A stretch of DNA of 64,000 bases from Gammaproteobacteria bacterium. GTDB taxonomy: Bacteria > Pseudomonadota > Gammaproteobacteria > Pseudomonadales > UBA5518. The position numbers and the translations under genes are program-made. Shown piece after piece: positions 48,564 through 55,814 of this stretch (the stretch's first letter is position 1; each line of letters begins with the position of its first letter). The notes under the pieces were generated by a model. That model saw only the letters and a program-made list of their open reading frames with translations, was not told the origin of the DNA and ran no database searches. The stretch covers positions 62,001-126,000 of the forward strand of contig JADKDK010000006.1 in assembly GCA_016718385.1 (NCBI GenBank), given 5' to 3'.

Positions 48564-48730
48564 ACACCCTTGAATTTGACCCGCGCCGGACGTTCGCCCG
48601 ATGCGTACTGCGATGCTGCCTGCGCCTTGCACGTCGTGGCCGCCTCGGCCACCGACATCGATGCCGCCGATACCGTCGAGGCCATGCCTGCGACCACTGC
48701 CGTCAATACCACGCCGTAGATCGTCTTCAT
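48395..48730 (-). CDS. Small exported protein, family unknown
   Basis: Protein of 111 residues. MKTIYGVVLTAVVAGMASTVSA is a signal peptide. The mature part has two Cys residues (TTCKAQAA and AICEVN) that may form a disulphide, and a VRMQVLPADGGKAFLAICEV stretch. AGGAG precedes the ATG. The 3' end is overlapped on the opposite strand by the extended C-terminus of the M24 gene. It is divergent from the LysR gene at 48846, which may regulate it. I do not recognise the family. Confidence 0.7.
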   Translation of the reverse strand: MKTIYGVVLTAVVAGMASTVSAASMSVAEAATTCKAQAASQYASGERPARVKFKGVYGGNDSRKVRMQVLPADGGKAFLAICEVNGRSGEVIGLAPRARGTQPVLAVTAAR

Positions 48731-48845
48731 TGCCGTTCTCCTCATGTACCGTTGGGAAACCCGTGCTTGTTCATCGACACGGCTTCACTGTAGGCTCTGC
48801 ACTGGCGCACGAGAATAGATGTTTGAGCACATTCGAGGTGCAAAT

Positions 48846-49757
48846 ATGCAGAGCATCAATTGGGACGACCTGCGTTATTGCCTCGCGGTCGCAAGGGAGG
48901 GCTCGGTCACGGCCGCCGCGCGCAAGCTGGCGGTCAACCACACCACGGTGTCGCGGCGCATCAGCGCGCTGGAGCAGGAACTGAACGTCACCCTGTTCGA
49001 CCGCTCCACCACGGGCTGGCTGATCACGCCGGTCGGCGAGACCATCCTCGGATCGGCCGAGCACATGGCCGACGAGGTCAACAGCATCCGCCGCCTGGTG
49101 CAGGCGGACCGACAGGAGCTGAGCGGCAAGCTGCGCGTCACCTCGGTCGACATCTGCATCCAGCGCCTGCTGCTGCCGCCGCTGCGCGCCTTTGCGCGCC
49201 AGTATCCCGACATCGACATCGAGCTGATCGCCTCCACCGAGGTGATCGACCTCTCGGTGCACGACGCCGACATCGCGTTTCGCACCACGAACCAGCCGCC
49301 CGCCAACGTGGTCGGCAAGCACATCGCCGACTTCGCCTATGCCGTCTACGCCACACCCGAACTGCACGAGCAGTTCCGCGTGGATCCGCGCAGGGTCAGC
49401 GCGATCACCTGGAACGCGATGGCGTCGGCGAGCACCGCGCCCGCCTGGCTCGCGAAGTGCTTTCCCGGGATGCCGATGCGCTATCGCGTGAATTCCCTGA
49501 CCATCGCCTTCGACCTCGCGCGCCAGGGCATGGGCTTCACGCTGCTGCCCTGCGCCATCGGCGACATCGCGCCCGAACTGCGGCGCGTCCCCGTCGACTA
49601 CCGCGAGCCGCCGGTCGGCTTCTGGGTGCTGTCGCACATCGACCTGCGCACCACGGCGCGCATCCGCATCTTCCGCGACTTCATGCTCGAGGCGATCGCG
49701 CCGTATGTGCCGTTGATCGAGGGCGAACGCGAGAACGCCTGGCAGGCTAAGCGCTGA
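48846..49757 (+). CDS. LysR-family transcriptional regulator
   Basis: Protein of 303 residues. The N-terminal winged helix-turn-helix (DLRYCLAVAREGSVTAAARK, TTVSRRISALEQELNVTLFD) and a C-terminal periplasmic-binding-protein-like co-inducer domain are clear. It is divergent from the small exported protein gene 115 bases away, the usual position for a LysR target. The 3' end overlaps the next LysR gene by 11 bases. GAGGTG precedes ATG at 48846; an upstream ATG at 48819 is less well placed. Confidence 0.9.
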   Translation: MQSINWDDLRYCLAVAREGSVTAAARKLAVNHTTVSRRISALEQELNVTLFDRSTTGWLITPVGETILGSAEHMADEVNSIRRLVQADRQELSGKLRVTSVDICIQRLLLPPLRAFARQYPDIDIELIASTEVIDLSVHDADIAFRTTNQPPANVVGKHIADFAYAVYATPELHEQFRVDPRRVSAITWNAMASASTAPAWLAKCFPGMPMRYRVNSLTIAFDLARQGMGFTLLPCAIGDIAPELRRVPVDYREPPVGFWVLSHIDLRTTARIRIFRDFMLEAIAPYVPLIEGERENAWQAKR

Positions 49758-50661
49758 GCGGCACCCCGGCGGTGAACAGCCCGCTGCGCGCCGCCTCGGT
49801 CACGACGCGCGCCGCCGGGTGGCTTATGCGACGCTCCACGGTGATCAGGAAGAAGCGCTCGCGCACCGCCTCGGTGGTGCCCACCGCCACCACGCCGTAT
49901 TGCGCGGCCACTTCGGCGGCAATCGCGCTCGGCAGGGCGAACACCCCCGCGCCGGCCTGGCCGAACGCCTTCATCAGCGCGCCGTCGTCGAACTCCCCGA
50001 CCAGCCGCGGGTGGATGTTCGCGGCGTGCAGCCAGCGCAGCAGCGGTGCGCGCAACGCGCTGTCCTCGCCCGGGATCAGCAGCGGCGCGCGATCGAGCAA
50101 TTGCGGAAACTCCCCCTCCAGGGTGGCGGCCAGCGCGGGCGCCGCGAGGAAGGTCGTGCCGCACTCCCCGAGCCGGTGGCTGTAACCCTTCACGTCCATG
50201 CCGGGCGGCATCGGGCTGTCGGCCACCACCATGTCCAGGCGATGCACCGCCAGCTCCGCCAGCAGGCGCTCCAGCTTGTCCTCGCGGCACACCATGCGCA
50301 CCTGCTCGGGTAGCGCGAGCGCCGGCGCAAGAAGGCGGTAGGCAATCGATTTCGGCACCACGTCGGCAATGCCCACGCGAAACAGGAAGGGGCGCTCGGC
50401 GTGCCAGTTCCTGAGCGCCTCCTCCAGTTCGCCACCCACCTGGAAGATCTCGTCGGCATAGGACAGCGCAAGGCGCCCGGCTTCGGTGAGTTCGAGCCGG
50501 CGCCCGGCACGGCGAAACAACTCCACGCCCAGGCGGTCCTCGAGCTGCCCGATCTGGCCCGACAGCGTCTGGGGCGTCAGGTGCAGTTGCTCGGCTGCAC
50601 GCGCGATGCCGCCGGACTTGGCCACGGCCTGGAAGTAATGCAGTTGGCGATAGTTGAACAC
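49747..50661 (-). CDS. nhaR: NhaR-like LysR-family regulator
   Basis: Protein of 304 residues with helix-turn-helix LTPQTLSGQIGQLEDRLGVE and the effector domain RVGIADVVPKSIAYRLL typical of NhaR. In E. coli NhaR senses Na+ and activates nhaA and pgaABCD. Start is GTG at 50661. It faces the hpf-like gene at 50777 across a 115-base AT-rich region containing a palindrome. No nhaA is near, so the target may differ here. Confidence 0.85.
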   Translation of the reverse strand: MFNYRQLHYFQAVAKSGGIARAAEQLHLTPQTLSGQIGQLEDRLGVELFRRAGRRLELTEAGRLALSYADEIFQVGGELEEALRNWHAERPFLFRVGIADVVPKSIAYRLLAPALALPEQVRMVCREDKLERLLAELAVHRLDMVVADSPMPPGMDVKGYSHRLGECGTTFLAAPALAATLEGEFPQLLDRAPLLIPGEDSALRAPLLRWLHAANIHPRLVGEFDDGALMKAFGQAGAGVFALPSAIAAEVAAQYGVVAVGTTEAVRERFFLITVERRISHPAARVVTEAARSGLFTAGVPLSA

Positions 50662-50691
50662 GGTCCACCCATACTTCGTTAAAAACGATCA

Positions 50692-50712
50692 ATTCAAACA
50701 TTATAAACGAAT
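50692..50712. promoter_or_regulatory. Candidate LysR operator in the nhaR/hpf divergent region
   Basis: ATTC ... GAAT with 13 bases between the arms, inside an AT-rich segment, satisfies T-N11-A. It lies between the two divergent genes, as LysR boxes do. The evidence is a motif only. Confidence 0.4.
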
Positions 50713-50776
50713 TTTATTGATGCAATCGATCTCTTAGCATGGCCTCCCGATGCATGAACCTGCGAGGAGAGAAGCG

Positions 50777-51118
50777 ATGCAAGTGGATATCCAGTGCCGC
50801 GGTTTCGAACTGACGGGGAGCCTGCGCGAGCACGTGCGCAAGCGCCTGGCCTGCAACCTTCCCGCCGGCGAGACCGCGATCCAGCGCGTGACGGTGCGGC
50901 TGTCGGACATCAACGGTCCGCGTGGCGGCGAAGACAAGCGCTGCCACATCGCCTTGCGCCTGAAGGGCCTGCCGCGCCTCGTGATCGAGGATACCGAGGC
51001 GGACCTCTACGTGGCGATCGACCGCGCCGCCGAGCGCGCCGGGCGCACGCTGGCGCGTCGCCTCGCGCGCCAGTTGCGCCCGGCGCCAGGATTCCCGGCG
51101 CTGGCGGGAGACGCATGA
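50777..51118 (+). CDS. HPF/RaiA-family ribosome-associated protein
   Basis: Protein of 113 residues that matches the ribosome hibernation/RaiA fold: [20 protein letters not shown] at the start, and the later [20 protein letters not shown] helix. The spacing of basic residues matches the family. Such proteins bind the 30S subunit in stationary phase. GAGGAG precedes ATG 50777. The stop TGA overlaps the purE start (ATGA), so it heads the operon with purE. Confidence 0.85.
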   Translation: MQVDIQCRGFELTGSLREHVRKRLACNLPAGETAIQRVTVRLSDINGPRGGEDKRCHIALRLKGLPRLVIEDTEADLYVAIDRAAERAGRTLARRLARQLRPAPGFPALAGDA

Positions 51119-51627
51119 TGGCCCGGACACAACCCCTGGTCGGCATCGTGATGGGCTCGGATTCGGACTGGCCGGTCATGCAGGCCGCCGCGCAGGTGCT
51201 GGAGGAGTTCGACGTCGCGCACGAGGCGCGCGTCGTCTCGGCGCACCGCACCCCGGACCTGCTGTTCGAGTACGCCGCCGCGGCGCGCGGGCGCGGTTTG
51301 CGCGCCATCATCGCGGGCGCCGGCGGCGCGGCTCACCTGCCCGGCATGCTGGCCGCGAAGACGCCGCTGCCGGTGCTGGGGGTGCCCGTTCCCTCGAAGC
51401 ACCTGAAGGGGCTGGATTCGCTGCTCTCCATCGTGCAGATGCCCAAGGGCATACCGGTGGCGACCTTCGCGATCGGCGAGGCCGGCGCCGCGAATGCCGC
51501 GCTGTTCGCAGTGTCCCTGCTCGCCGCCAACGGCACGGCCGACGCGCCGCTGGCGCACGCGCTCGATGCTTTCCGGGCCCGCCAGCGCGGTCGAGCGCTC
51601 GGCATGCGCCTGCCGGTGGGCACATGA
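51115..51627 (+). CDS. purE: N5-carboxyaminoimidazole ribonucleotide mutase
   Basis: PurE, 170 residues, with GSDSDWP near the start, SAHRTP, and [11 protein letters not shown]. It converts N5-CAIR to CAIR in purine synthesis, after PurK. Two ATGs (51115 and 51118) are possible; the first overlaps the upstream stop (ATGA). The last four bases of purE overlap the purK start. Confidence 0.97.
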   Translation: MMARTQPLVGIVMGSDSDWPVMQAAAQVLEEFDVAHEARVVSAHRTPDLLFEYAAAARGRGLRAIIAGAGGAAHLPGMLAAKTPLPVLGVPVPSKHLKGLDSLLSIVQMPKGIPVATFAIGEAGAANAALFAVSLLAANGTADAPLAHALDAFRARQRGRALGMRLPVGT

Positions 51628-52784
51628 TCCTGCCGCCCGCGACGCTCGGCGTGCTCGGCGGAGGGCAACTCGGGCGCTACTTCGTACTGGCCGCGCGCGA
51701 GCTGGGCTACCGCACCCTGGTGCTGGACCCGGACCCGCACGGCATCGCAGGAGCTGTCGCCGACGAACACGTGGTCGCGGCCTACGACGACGCGGTGGCG
51801 CTGGACCGGGTCGCCGGGCGCTGCGCCGCCGTCACCACCGAATTCGAGAGCGTTCCCGCCGCGGCGCTCGCGCGACTGGAACGCGCCGTGCCCGTGCGCC
51901 CGGGCTCCGCGGCAGTCGCGATCTGCCAGGACCGCTCGGCCGAGAAGGGCTTCCTGCGCCGCCACGACCTGCCGCACGCCCCCTATGCCGACATCCTCCG
52001 CGAAGAGGACTGCGAGCACTGCGCGCCGACACTGCTACCGGGCATCCTGAAGCTGGCGCGCTGCGGCTATGACGGCAAGGGCCAGGCCCGCGTCGCGGAT
52101 CGCGCCGGGTTGCGCGCGGCCTTCCGCGATTTCGGCGCCCGGGCCTGCGTGCTCGAGCGGCTCCTGCCGCTCGACGGCGAGCTCTCCGTGGTGCTGGCGC
52201 GCGACGCGGCGGGCAACACGCGCTGCTTCCCGGCAACGGCGAACCATCACCGCAACGGCATCCTCGACCGCTCCATCGCACCCGCGCCCGAGGGTGCGCT
52301 CACCGACGCGGCCCCGCGCGCCCAGGCGATCGCCGCCGTCATCGCCGCGCGCATGGATTACGTGGGCACGCTGGGCGTCGAGTTCTTCCTTTGCGGCGGC
52401 GAACTGCTGGTGAACGAGATCGCGCCGCGCCCGCACAACTCCGGCCATTACACGCTCGACGCCTGCGTCACCAACCAGTTCGAGCAGCAGGTGCGCACGC
52501 TCTGCGGCCTGCCGCTGGGCGACACCGACGCGCACTGTGCCGCCGTCTGCGTGAACCTGCTAGGGGACCTGTGGTACCCGGACGGCGCGAGCGTGCCGCG
52601 CGAGCCGGACTGGCGACGGCTGCTCGAACGCCCCGGCCTGAGGCTGCACCTCTACGGCAAGGACCAGCCCCGGCCCGGCCGCAAGATGGGGCACTTCACC
52701 GTGATCGGACGCGACCGGCACGAGGTCCTCCTCGCCGCGATGGCGGCGCGCGCCGCCATCGGCATCCGCGACGATCGCAGCTGA
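51624..52784 (+). CDS. purK: N5-carboxyaminoimidazole ribonucleotide synthase
   Basis: ATP-grasp enzyme, 386 residues, with [17 protein letters not shown] at the start, the ATP-grasp loop [11 protein letters not shown], and [14 protein letters not shown]. It uses ATP and bicarbonate to carboxylate AIR to N5-CAIR. Its start overlaps purE by 4 bases. A terC-like gene follows after 13 bases. Bicarbonate use makes its link to sbtA-sbtB in the same operon meaningful. Confidence 0.97.
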   Translation: MILPPATLGVLGGGQLGRYFVLAARELGYRTLVLDPDPHGIAGAVADEHVVAAYDDAVALDRVAGRCAAVTTEFESVPAAALARLERAVPVRPGSAAVAICQDRSAEKGFLRRHDLPHAPYADILREEDCEHCAPTLLPGILKLARCGYDGKGQARVADRAGLRAAFRDFGARACVLERLLPLDGELSVVLARDAAGNTRCFPATANHHRNGILDRSIAPAPEGALTDAAPRAQAIAAVIAARMDYVGTLGVEFFLCGGELLVNEIAPRPHNSGHYTLDACVTNQFEQQVRTLCGLPLGDTDAHCAAVCVNLLGDLWYPDGASVPREPDWRRLLERPGLRLHLYGKDQPRPGRKMGHFTVIGRDRHEVLLAAMAARAAIGIRDDRS

Positions 52785-52797
52785 CGAGGAGATGGCC

Positions 52798-53769
52798 ATG
52801 AACCCGGACACCGCGGTATCGATCGGCGAACCCTGGATGTGGGCGGCCTTCGTCGGCTTCGTGCTCGTGATGCTGGCGCTCGACCTGTTCGTGTTCGGCG
52901 GACGGCAGGCGCACAAGGTCAGCGTGAAGGAGGCGGCGGCCTGGTCCATGGTCTGGGTCAGCCTGGCGCTCGCGTTCAACGCGGGACTGTGGTGGCACCT
53001 GAACGGCACGGTCGGCGAGGAGATCGCGGACCGCAAGGCGCTCGAATTCCTCACCGGCTACCTGATCGAGAAGTCGCTCTCGGTCGACAACGTCTTCGTG
53101 TTCCTGCTGATCTTCTCCTCGTTCCACGTGGCCGCCGAGTACCAGCGGCGCGTGCTGCTCTACGGCGTGCTCGGCGCCATCGTCATGCGCGCCGTCATGA
53201 TCCTCGCCGGCGCCTGGCTGGTTCGGGAGTTCCACTGGGTGCTGTACCTCTTCGGTGTCTTCCTGGTGATCACGGGGCTGCGCATGCTGGTGATGGCCGA
53301 GAAGGAGCCCGACCTGGAAAAGAACCCGTTGTTGCGCTTCGCGCGCCGGCACCTGCGCATCACCGAGGACTACCACGGCGAGCGCTTCACCGTGGTGAAG
53401 GACGGCGTGCGCTGGTTCACGCCGCTGTTCCTGGTGCTGCTGCTGGTCGAGGCCTCGGACCTGGTGTTCGCGGTCGACTCGATCCCGGCGATCTTCGCGA
53501 TCACCACCGATCCGTTCATCGTGTTCACCTCGAACATCTTCGCCATCCTCGGCCTGCGGGCGCTCTACTTCCTGCTCGCCGACGTCGCGGGGCGTTTCCA
53601 CCTGCTCAAGTACGGCCTCGCGATGGTGCTGACCTTCATCGGCACCAAGATGCTGATCGCGCCCTGGTATCACGTGCCGGTGGCCGCCTCGCTGGCGATC
53701 GTCGCGGTGCTGATCGGCGCCAGCGTGATCGCGAGCCTGGTGGCCACGCGGGGCAGGCCCGCCGCATGA
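52798..53769 (+). CDS. TerC family integral membrane protein
   Basis: Membrane protein of 323 residues with about eight to nine hydrophobic helices. DNVFVFLLIF and EASDLVFAVDSIPAIFAI are the TerC motif pair with conserved Asp residues. TerC/Alx proteins export Mn2+ in E. coli and protect from metal or tellurite stress. ATG 52798 has GAGGAG at a 6-base spacing; an ATG at 52792 sits too close to it. The gene ends overlapping the sbtA start (ATGA). Confidence 0.92.
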   Translation: MNPDTAVSIGEPWMWAAFVGFVLVMLALDLFVFGGRQAHKVSVKEAAAWSMVWVSLALAFNAGLWWHLNGTVGEEIADRKALEFLTGYLIEKSLSVDNVFVFLLIFSSFHVAAEYQRRVLLYGVLGAIVMRAVMILAGAWLVREFHWVLYLFGVFLVITGLRMLVMAEKEPDLEKNPLLRFARRHLRITEDYHGERFTVVKDGVRWFTPLFLVLLLVEASDLVFAVDSIPAIFAITTDPFIVFTSNIFAILGLRALYFLLADVAGRFHLLKYGLAMVLTFIGTKMLIAPWYHVPVAASLAIVAVLIGASVIASLVATRGRPAA

Positions 53770-54704
53770 TCGATGTGGTGGTGATGTTCTTCCTGTTCGG
53801 CCTCGCGGCCGGATTGCTGCGCTCGGAGCTGAAGCTGCCGGCCTCGCTCTACGACACGCTGTCGCTGTTCCTGCTGCTCGCGATCGGGCTCAAGGGCGGC
53901 GAGGGACTGGCGCAGCAGGCGCTCGGCCCGCTCGTGCCGCAGTTGCTCGCGGTGATCGCGCTCGGGGTGCTGCAGACCCTGATCGCATTCGCGATCCTGC
54001 GCGTCCTGCCGGGCTTCGGCCGCGCCGACGCCGCCGCCACCGCCGCGCACTACGGCTCGGTCAGCGTGGCGACGTTCGCGGTCGGGGTGAACTGGCTGGT
54101 GTCGCGCGAGATCGCCTTCGAACCGCAGATGACCATCTTCCTCGCGGTGATGGAGGTGCCGGCGATCGTGGTCGGCATCGTGCTCGCGCGCGGCATCGGC
54201 CGCCGCACCGACTGGGGCGCGCTGGCACACGAGGCCTTTCTCGGCAAGGGCGTCACGCTGCTGCTGGGCGGCATGGCGATCGGCTGGGCGGCAGGGCCCG
54301 AAGGGCTCGCGCCGGTCAAGGGTTTCTTCTACGAGCTGTTCAAGGGCGCGCTGGCCCTGTTCCTGCTCGAGATGGGGCTGATCGTGAGCCGCCAGGCGGG
54401 CGAACTGCGCCGCAGCGGCCTGGCATTGCTCGGCTTCGGACTGTTGATGCCGCTACTGTCGGCAGGGCTCGGCCTGGGCTGCGGCTTGCTGCTGGGGCTG
54501 TCGACGGGCGGGCTGACGCTGCTCGCGACGCTCGCGGCCAGCGCCTCGTACATCGCGGTGCCTGCGGCGATGCGCCTCGCGGTGCCGGAGGCCAGGCCGG
54601 CGCTTTCGCTGGCCGCCGTGCTCGGGGTAACCTTTCCGCTCAACATCCTGGCCGGCATACCGCTGTATCACCGGCTGGCCCTGCAACTCACGGGATCCGC
54701 TTGA
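53766..54704 (+). CDS. sbtA: Sodium-dependent bicarbonate transporter (SbtA family)
   Basis: Membrane permease of 312 residues with about ten helices, including LLRSELKLPASLYDTLSLFLL, GSVSVATFAVG, and the second-half GKGVTLLLGGMAIGW and ASASYIAVPAAMR. These are SbtA-family marks. In cyanobacteria SbtA takes up HCO3- with Na+. The adjacent sbtB-like gene (PII-like) is the known regulatory partner. Start overlaps the terC stop. The role here is inferred as bicarbonate supply for carboxylases. Confidence 0.88.
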   Translation: MIDVVVMFFLFGLAAGLLRSELKLPASLYDTLSLFLLLAIGLKGGEGLAQQALGPLVPQLLAVIALGVLQTLIAFAILRVLPGFGRADAAATAAHYGSVSVATFAVGVNWLVSREIAFEPQMTIFLAVMEVPAIVVGIVLARGIGRRTDWGALAHEAFLGKGVTLLLGGMAIGWAAGPEGLAPVKGFFYELFKGALALFLLEMGLIVSRQAGELRRSGLALLGFGLLMPLLSAGLGLGCGLLLGLSTGGLTLLATLAASASYIAVPAAMRLAVPEARPALSLAAVLGVTFPLNILAGIPLYHRLALQLTGSA

Positions 54705-55012
54705 TGACGCTGCCCACGGAAAAACGCACCCTGCTCACGGTGATCACCGAGGCGACGATCGAGCAGGCGCTGCTGCGCGAATTCGACCGGCTCGGCGTGC
54801 GCGGCTACACGGTGTGGGACGCTCGCGGGCGCGGCAACCGCGGCATGCGCGACGGCTCCTGGGAGGAGTCGGCCAATATCCGCATCGAGATGGTCTGTCC
54901 GCGCTCGCAGGCCGAGGCGGTGCTCGGCTACCTCCAGGCGCGCTACTACGCCGACTACGCGATGGTAGGCTTCCTGCAGGACGTCGAGGTACTGCGTCCC
55001 GGCAAGTTCTGA
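54704..55012 (+). CDS. sbtB: PII-like regulator SbtB
   Basis: Protein of 102 residues with the ferredoxin-like PII fold: LLTVITEATIEQALLREFDR, the T-loop region VWDARGRGNRGMRDGSWEES, and IRIEMVCPRSQAEAVL. SbtB binds adenine nucleotides and shuts off SbtA. It ends in VLRPGKF and lacks the C-terminal Cys-pair R-loop reported for some cyanobacterial SbtB proteins. The start TGATG overlaps the sbtA stop. An in-frame TTG at 54701 is less likely than this ATG. Confidence 0.85.
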   Translation: MTLPTEKRTLLTVITEATIEQALLREFDRLGVRGYTVWDARGRGNRGMRDGSWEESANIRIEMVCPRSQAEAVLGYLQARYYADYAMVGFLQDVEVLRPGKF

Positions 55013-55020
55013 GTCGGCAG

Positions 55021-55788
55021 ATGACGCGCTGCCCGAAATGCGGCCACGCGCGAACGCGCGCCGAGAGCCACGTGCACGAGGGCATCTGCCCCGCCTGCGG
55101 CATTGCCTACGCCAAGTGGCAGGCGCGCCGGGGTGGCACCTCGCGCTCCGCCGCGCCAGTTCCGGCATCGCCCGGACAGGCATTGCCCGAAACGGATGAT
55201 CACGGCCCCTTCCTCACGCGGCTGCGCCTGCAACTCCTCGAGGTGCCGGAGCGGGTCGAACCGGCCGCGTTCTGGGGTCGCACGGCGCTGCTGGCGGCGC
55301 TCGCGCTGTGGAGCGTGAAGTTCATCGTGAACGGCATCGACTGGGAAAGTATCGGCGGCTCCTTCCTGCACGGCGCGAACCTCGCCTTCCACGAGTTCGG
55401 CCACCTGTTCTTTCGTCCCTTCGGCGAGTTCATGGGCATCCTCGGCGGGAGCCTGTTCCAGGTGCTGCTGCCGCTGGCGCTGCTCGCGGTGTTCGCCGTG
55501 CGTCAGCGCGACAACTTCGCGGCGGCGGTGGCACTGTGGTGGTGCGGGCAGAATTTCGTGGACCTGGCGCCCTACATCCGCGACGCCGAGTACCGCGTGC
55601 TGCCACTGGTGGGCGGCGGCGGCGAGGAAAGCCACGACTGGGGCAACCTGCTGACGATGCTCGATGCCGTCGACAGCTGCTACGCGCTGGCGCGCGCGAG
55701 CTTCACGCTGGGCATACTGGTGATGCTGGCGGCGCTCGGTTGGGGCGCGTACCTGCTGAAGTTGCAGCACATCAGGATGTCGGGCTGA
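55021..55788 (+). CDS. Zinc-ribbon membrane protein with HEFGH motif (M50-like)
   Basis: Protein of 255 residues. The N-terminus is a zinc ribbon (MTRCPKCGHARTRAESHVHE, then ICPACG). The central part has the HEFGHLFF motif, which fits an M50-type membrane zinc protease or a non-proteolytic relative, and about four hydrophobic helices. It is the last gene of the sbtAB operon, 8 bases after sbtB. Its TGA lies in the core of a REP-like hairpin, so the last residues (MSG) are encoded by the repeat. Proteolytic activity is not proven. Confidence 0.7.
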   Translation: MTRCPKCGHARTRAESHVHEGICPACGIAYAKWQARRGGTSRSAAPVPASPGQALPETDDHGPFLTRLRLQLLEVPERVEPAAFWGRTALLAALALWSVKFIVNGIDWESIGGSFLHGANLAFHEFGHLFFRPFGEFMGILGGSLFQVLLPLALLAVFAVRQRDNFAAAVALWWCGQNFVDLAPYIRDAEYRVLPLVGGGGEESHDWGNLLTMLDAVDSCYALARASFTLGILVMLAALGWGAYLLKLQHIRMSG

Positions 55789-55814
55789 AGCCCGACCCAC
55801 AAGGCCGGGCCTAC
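55777..55814. repeat. REP-like hairpin supplying two stop codons
   Basis: Minus-strand unit with head GTGG and GTCGGGC-TTCA-GCCCGAC (perfect stem) at 55777-55800, followed by a partial head GTAGG at 55814. Read on the plus strand the core TGA at 55786-55788 ends the HEFGH gene. The TAG at 55813-55811 on the minus strand ends the TVP38-FAD gene. The convergent pair thus shares one repeat as its 3' end. Confidence 0.9.
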
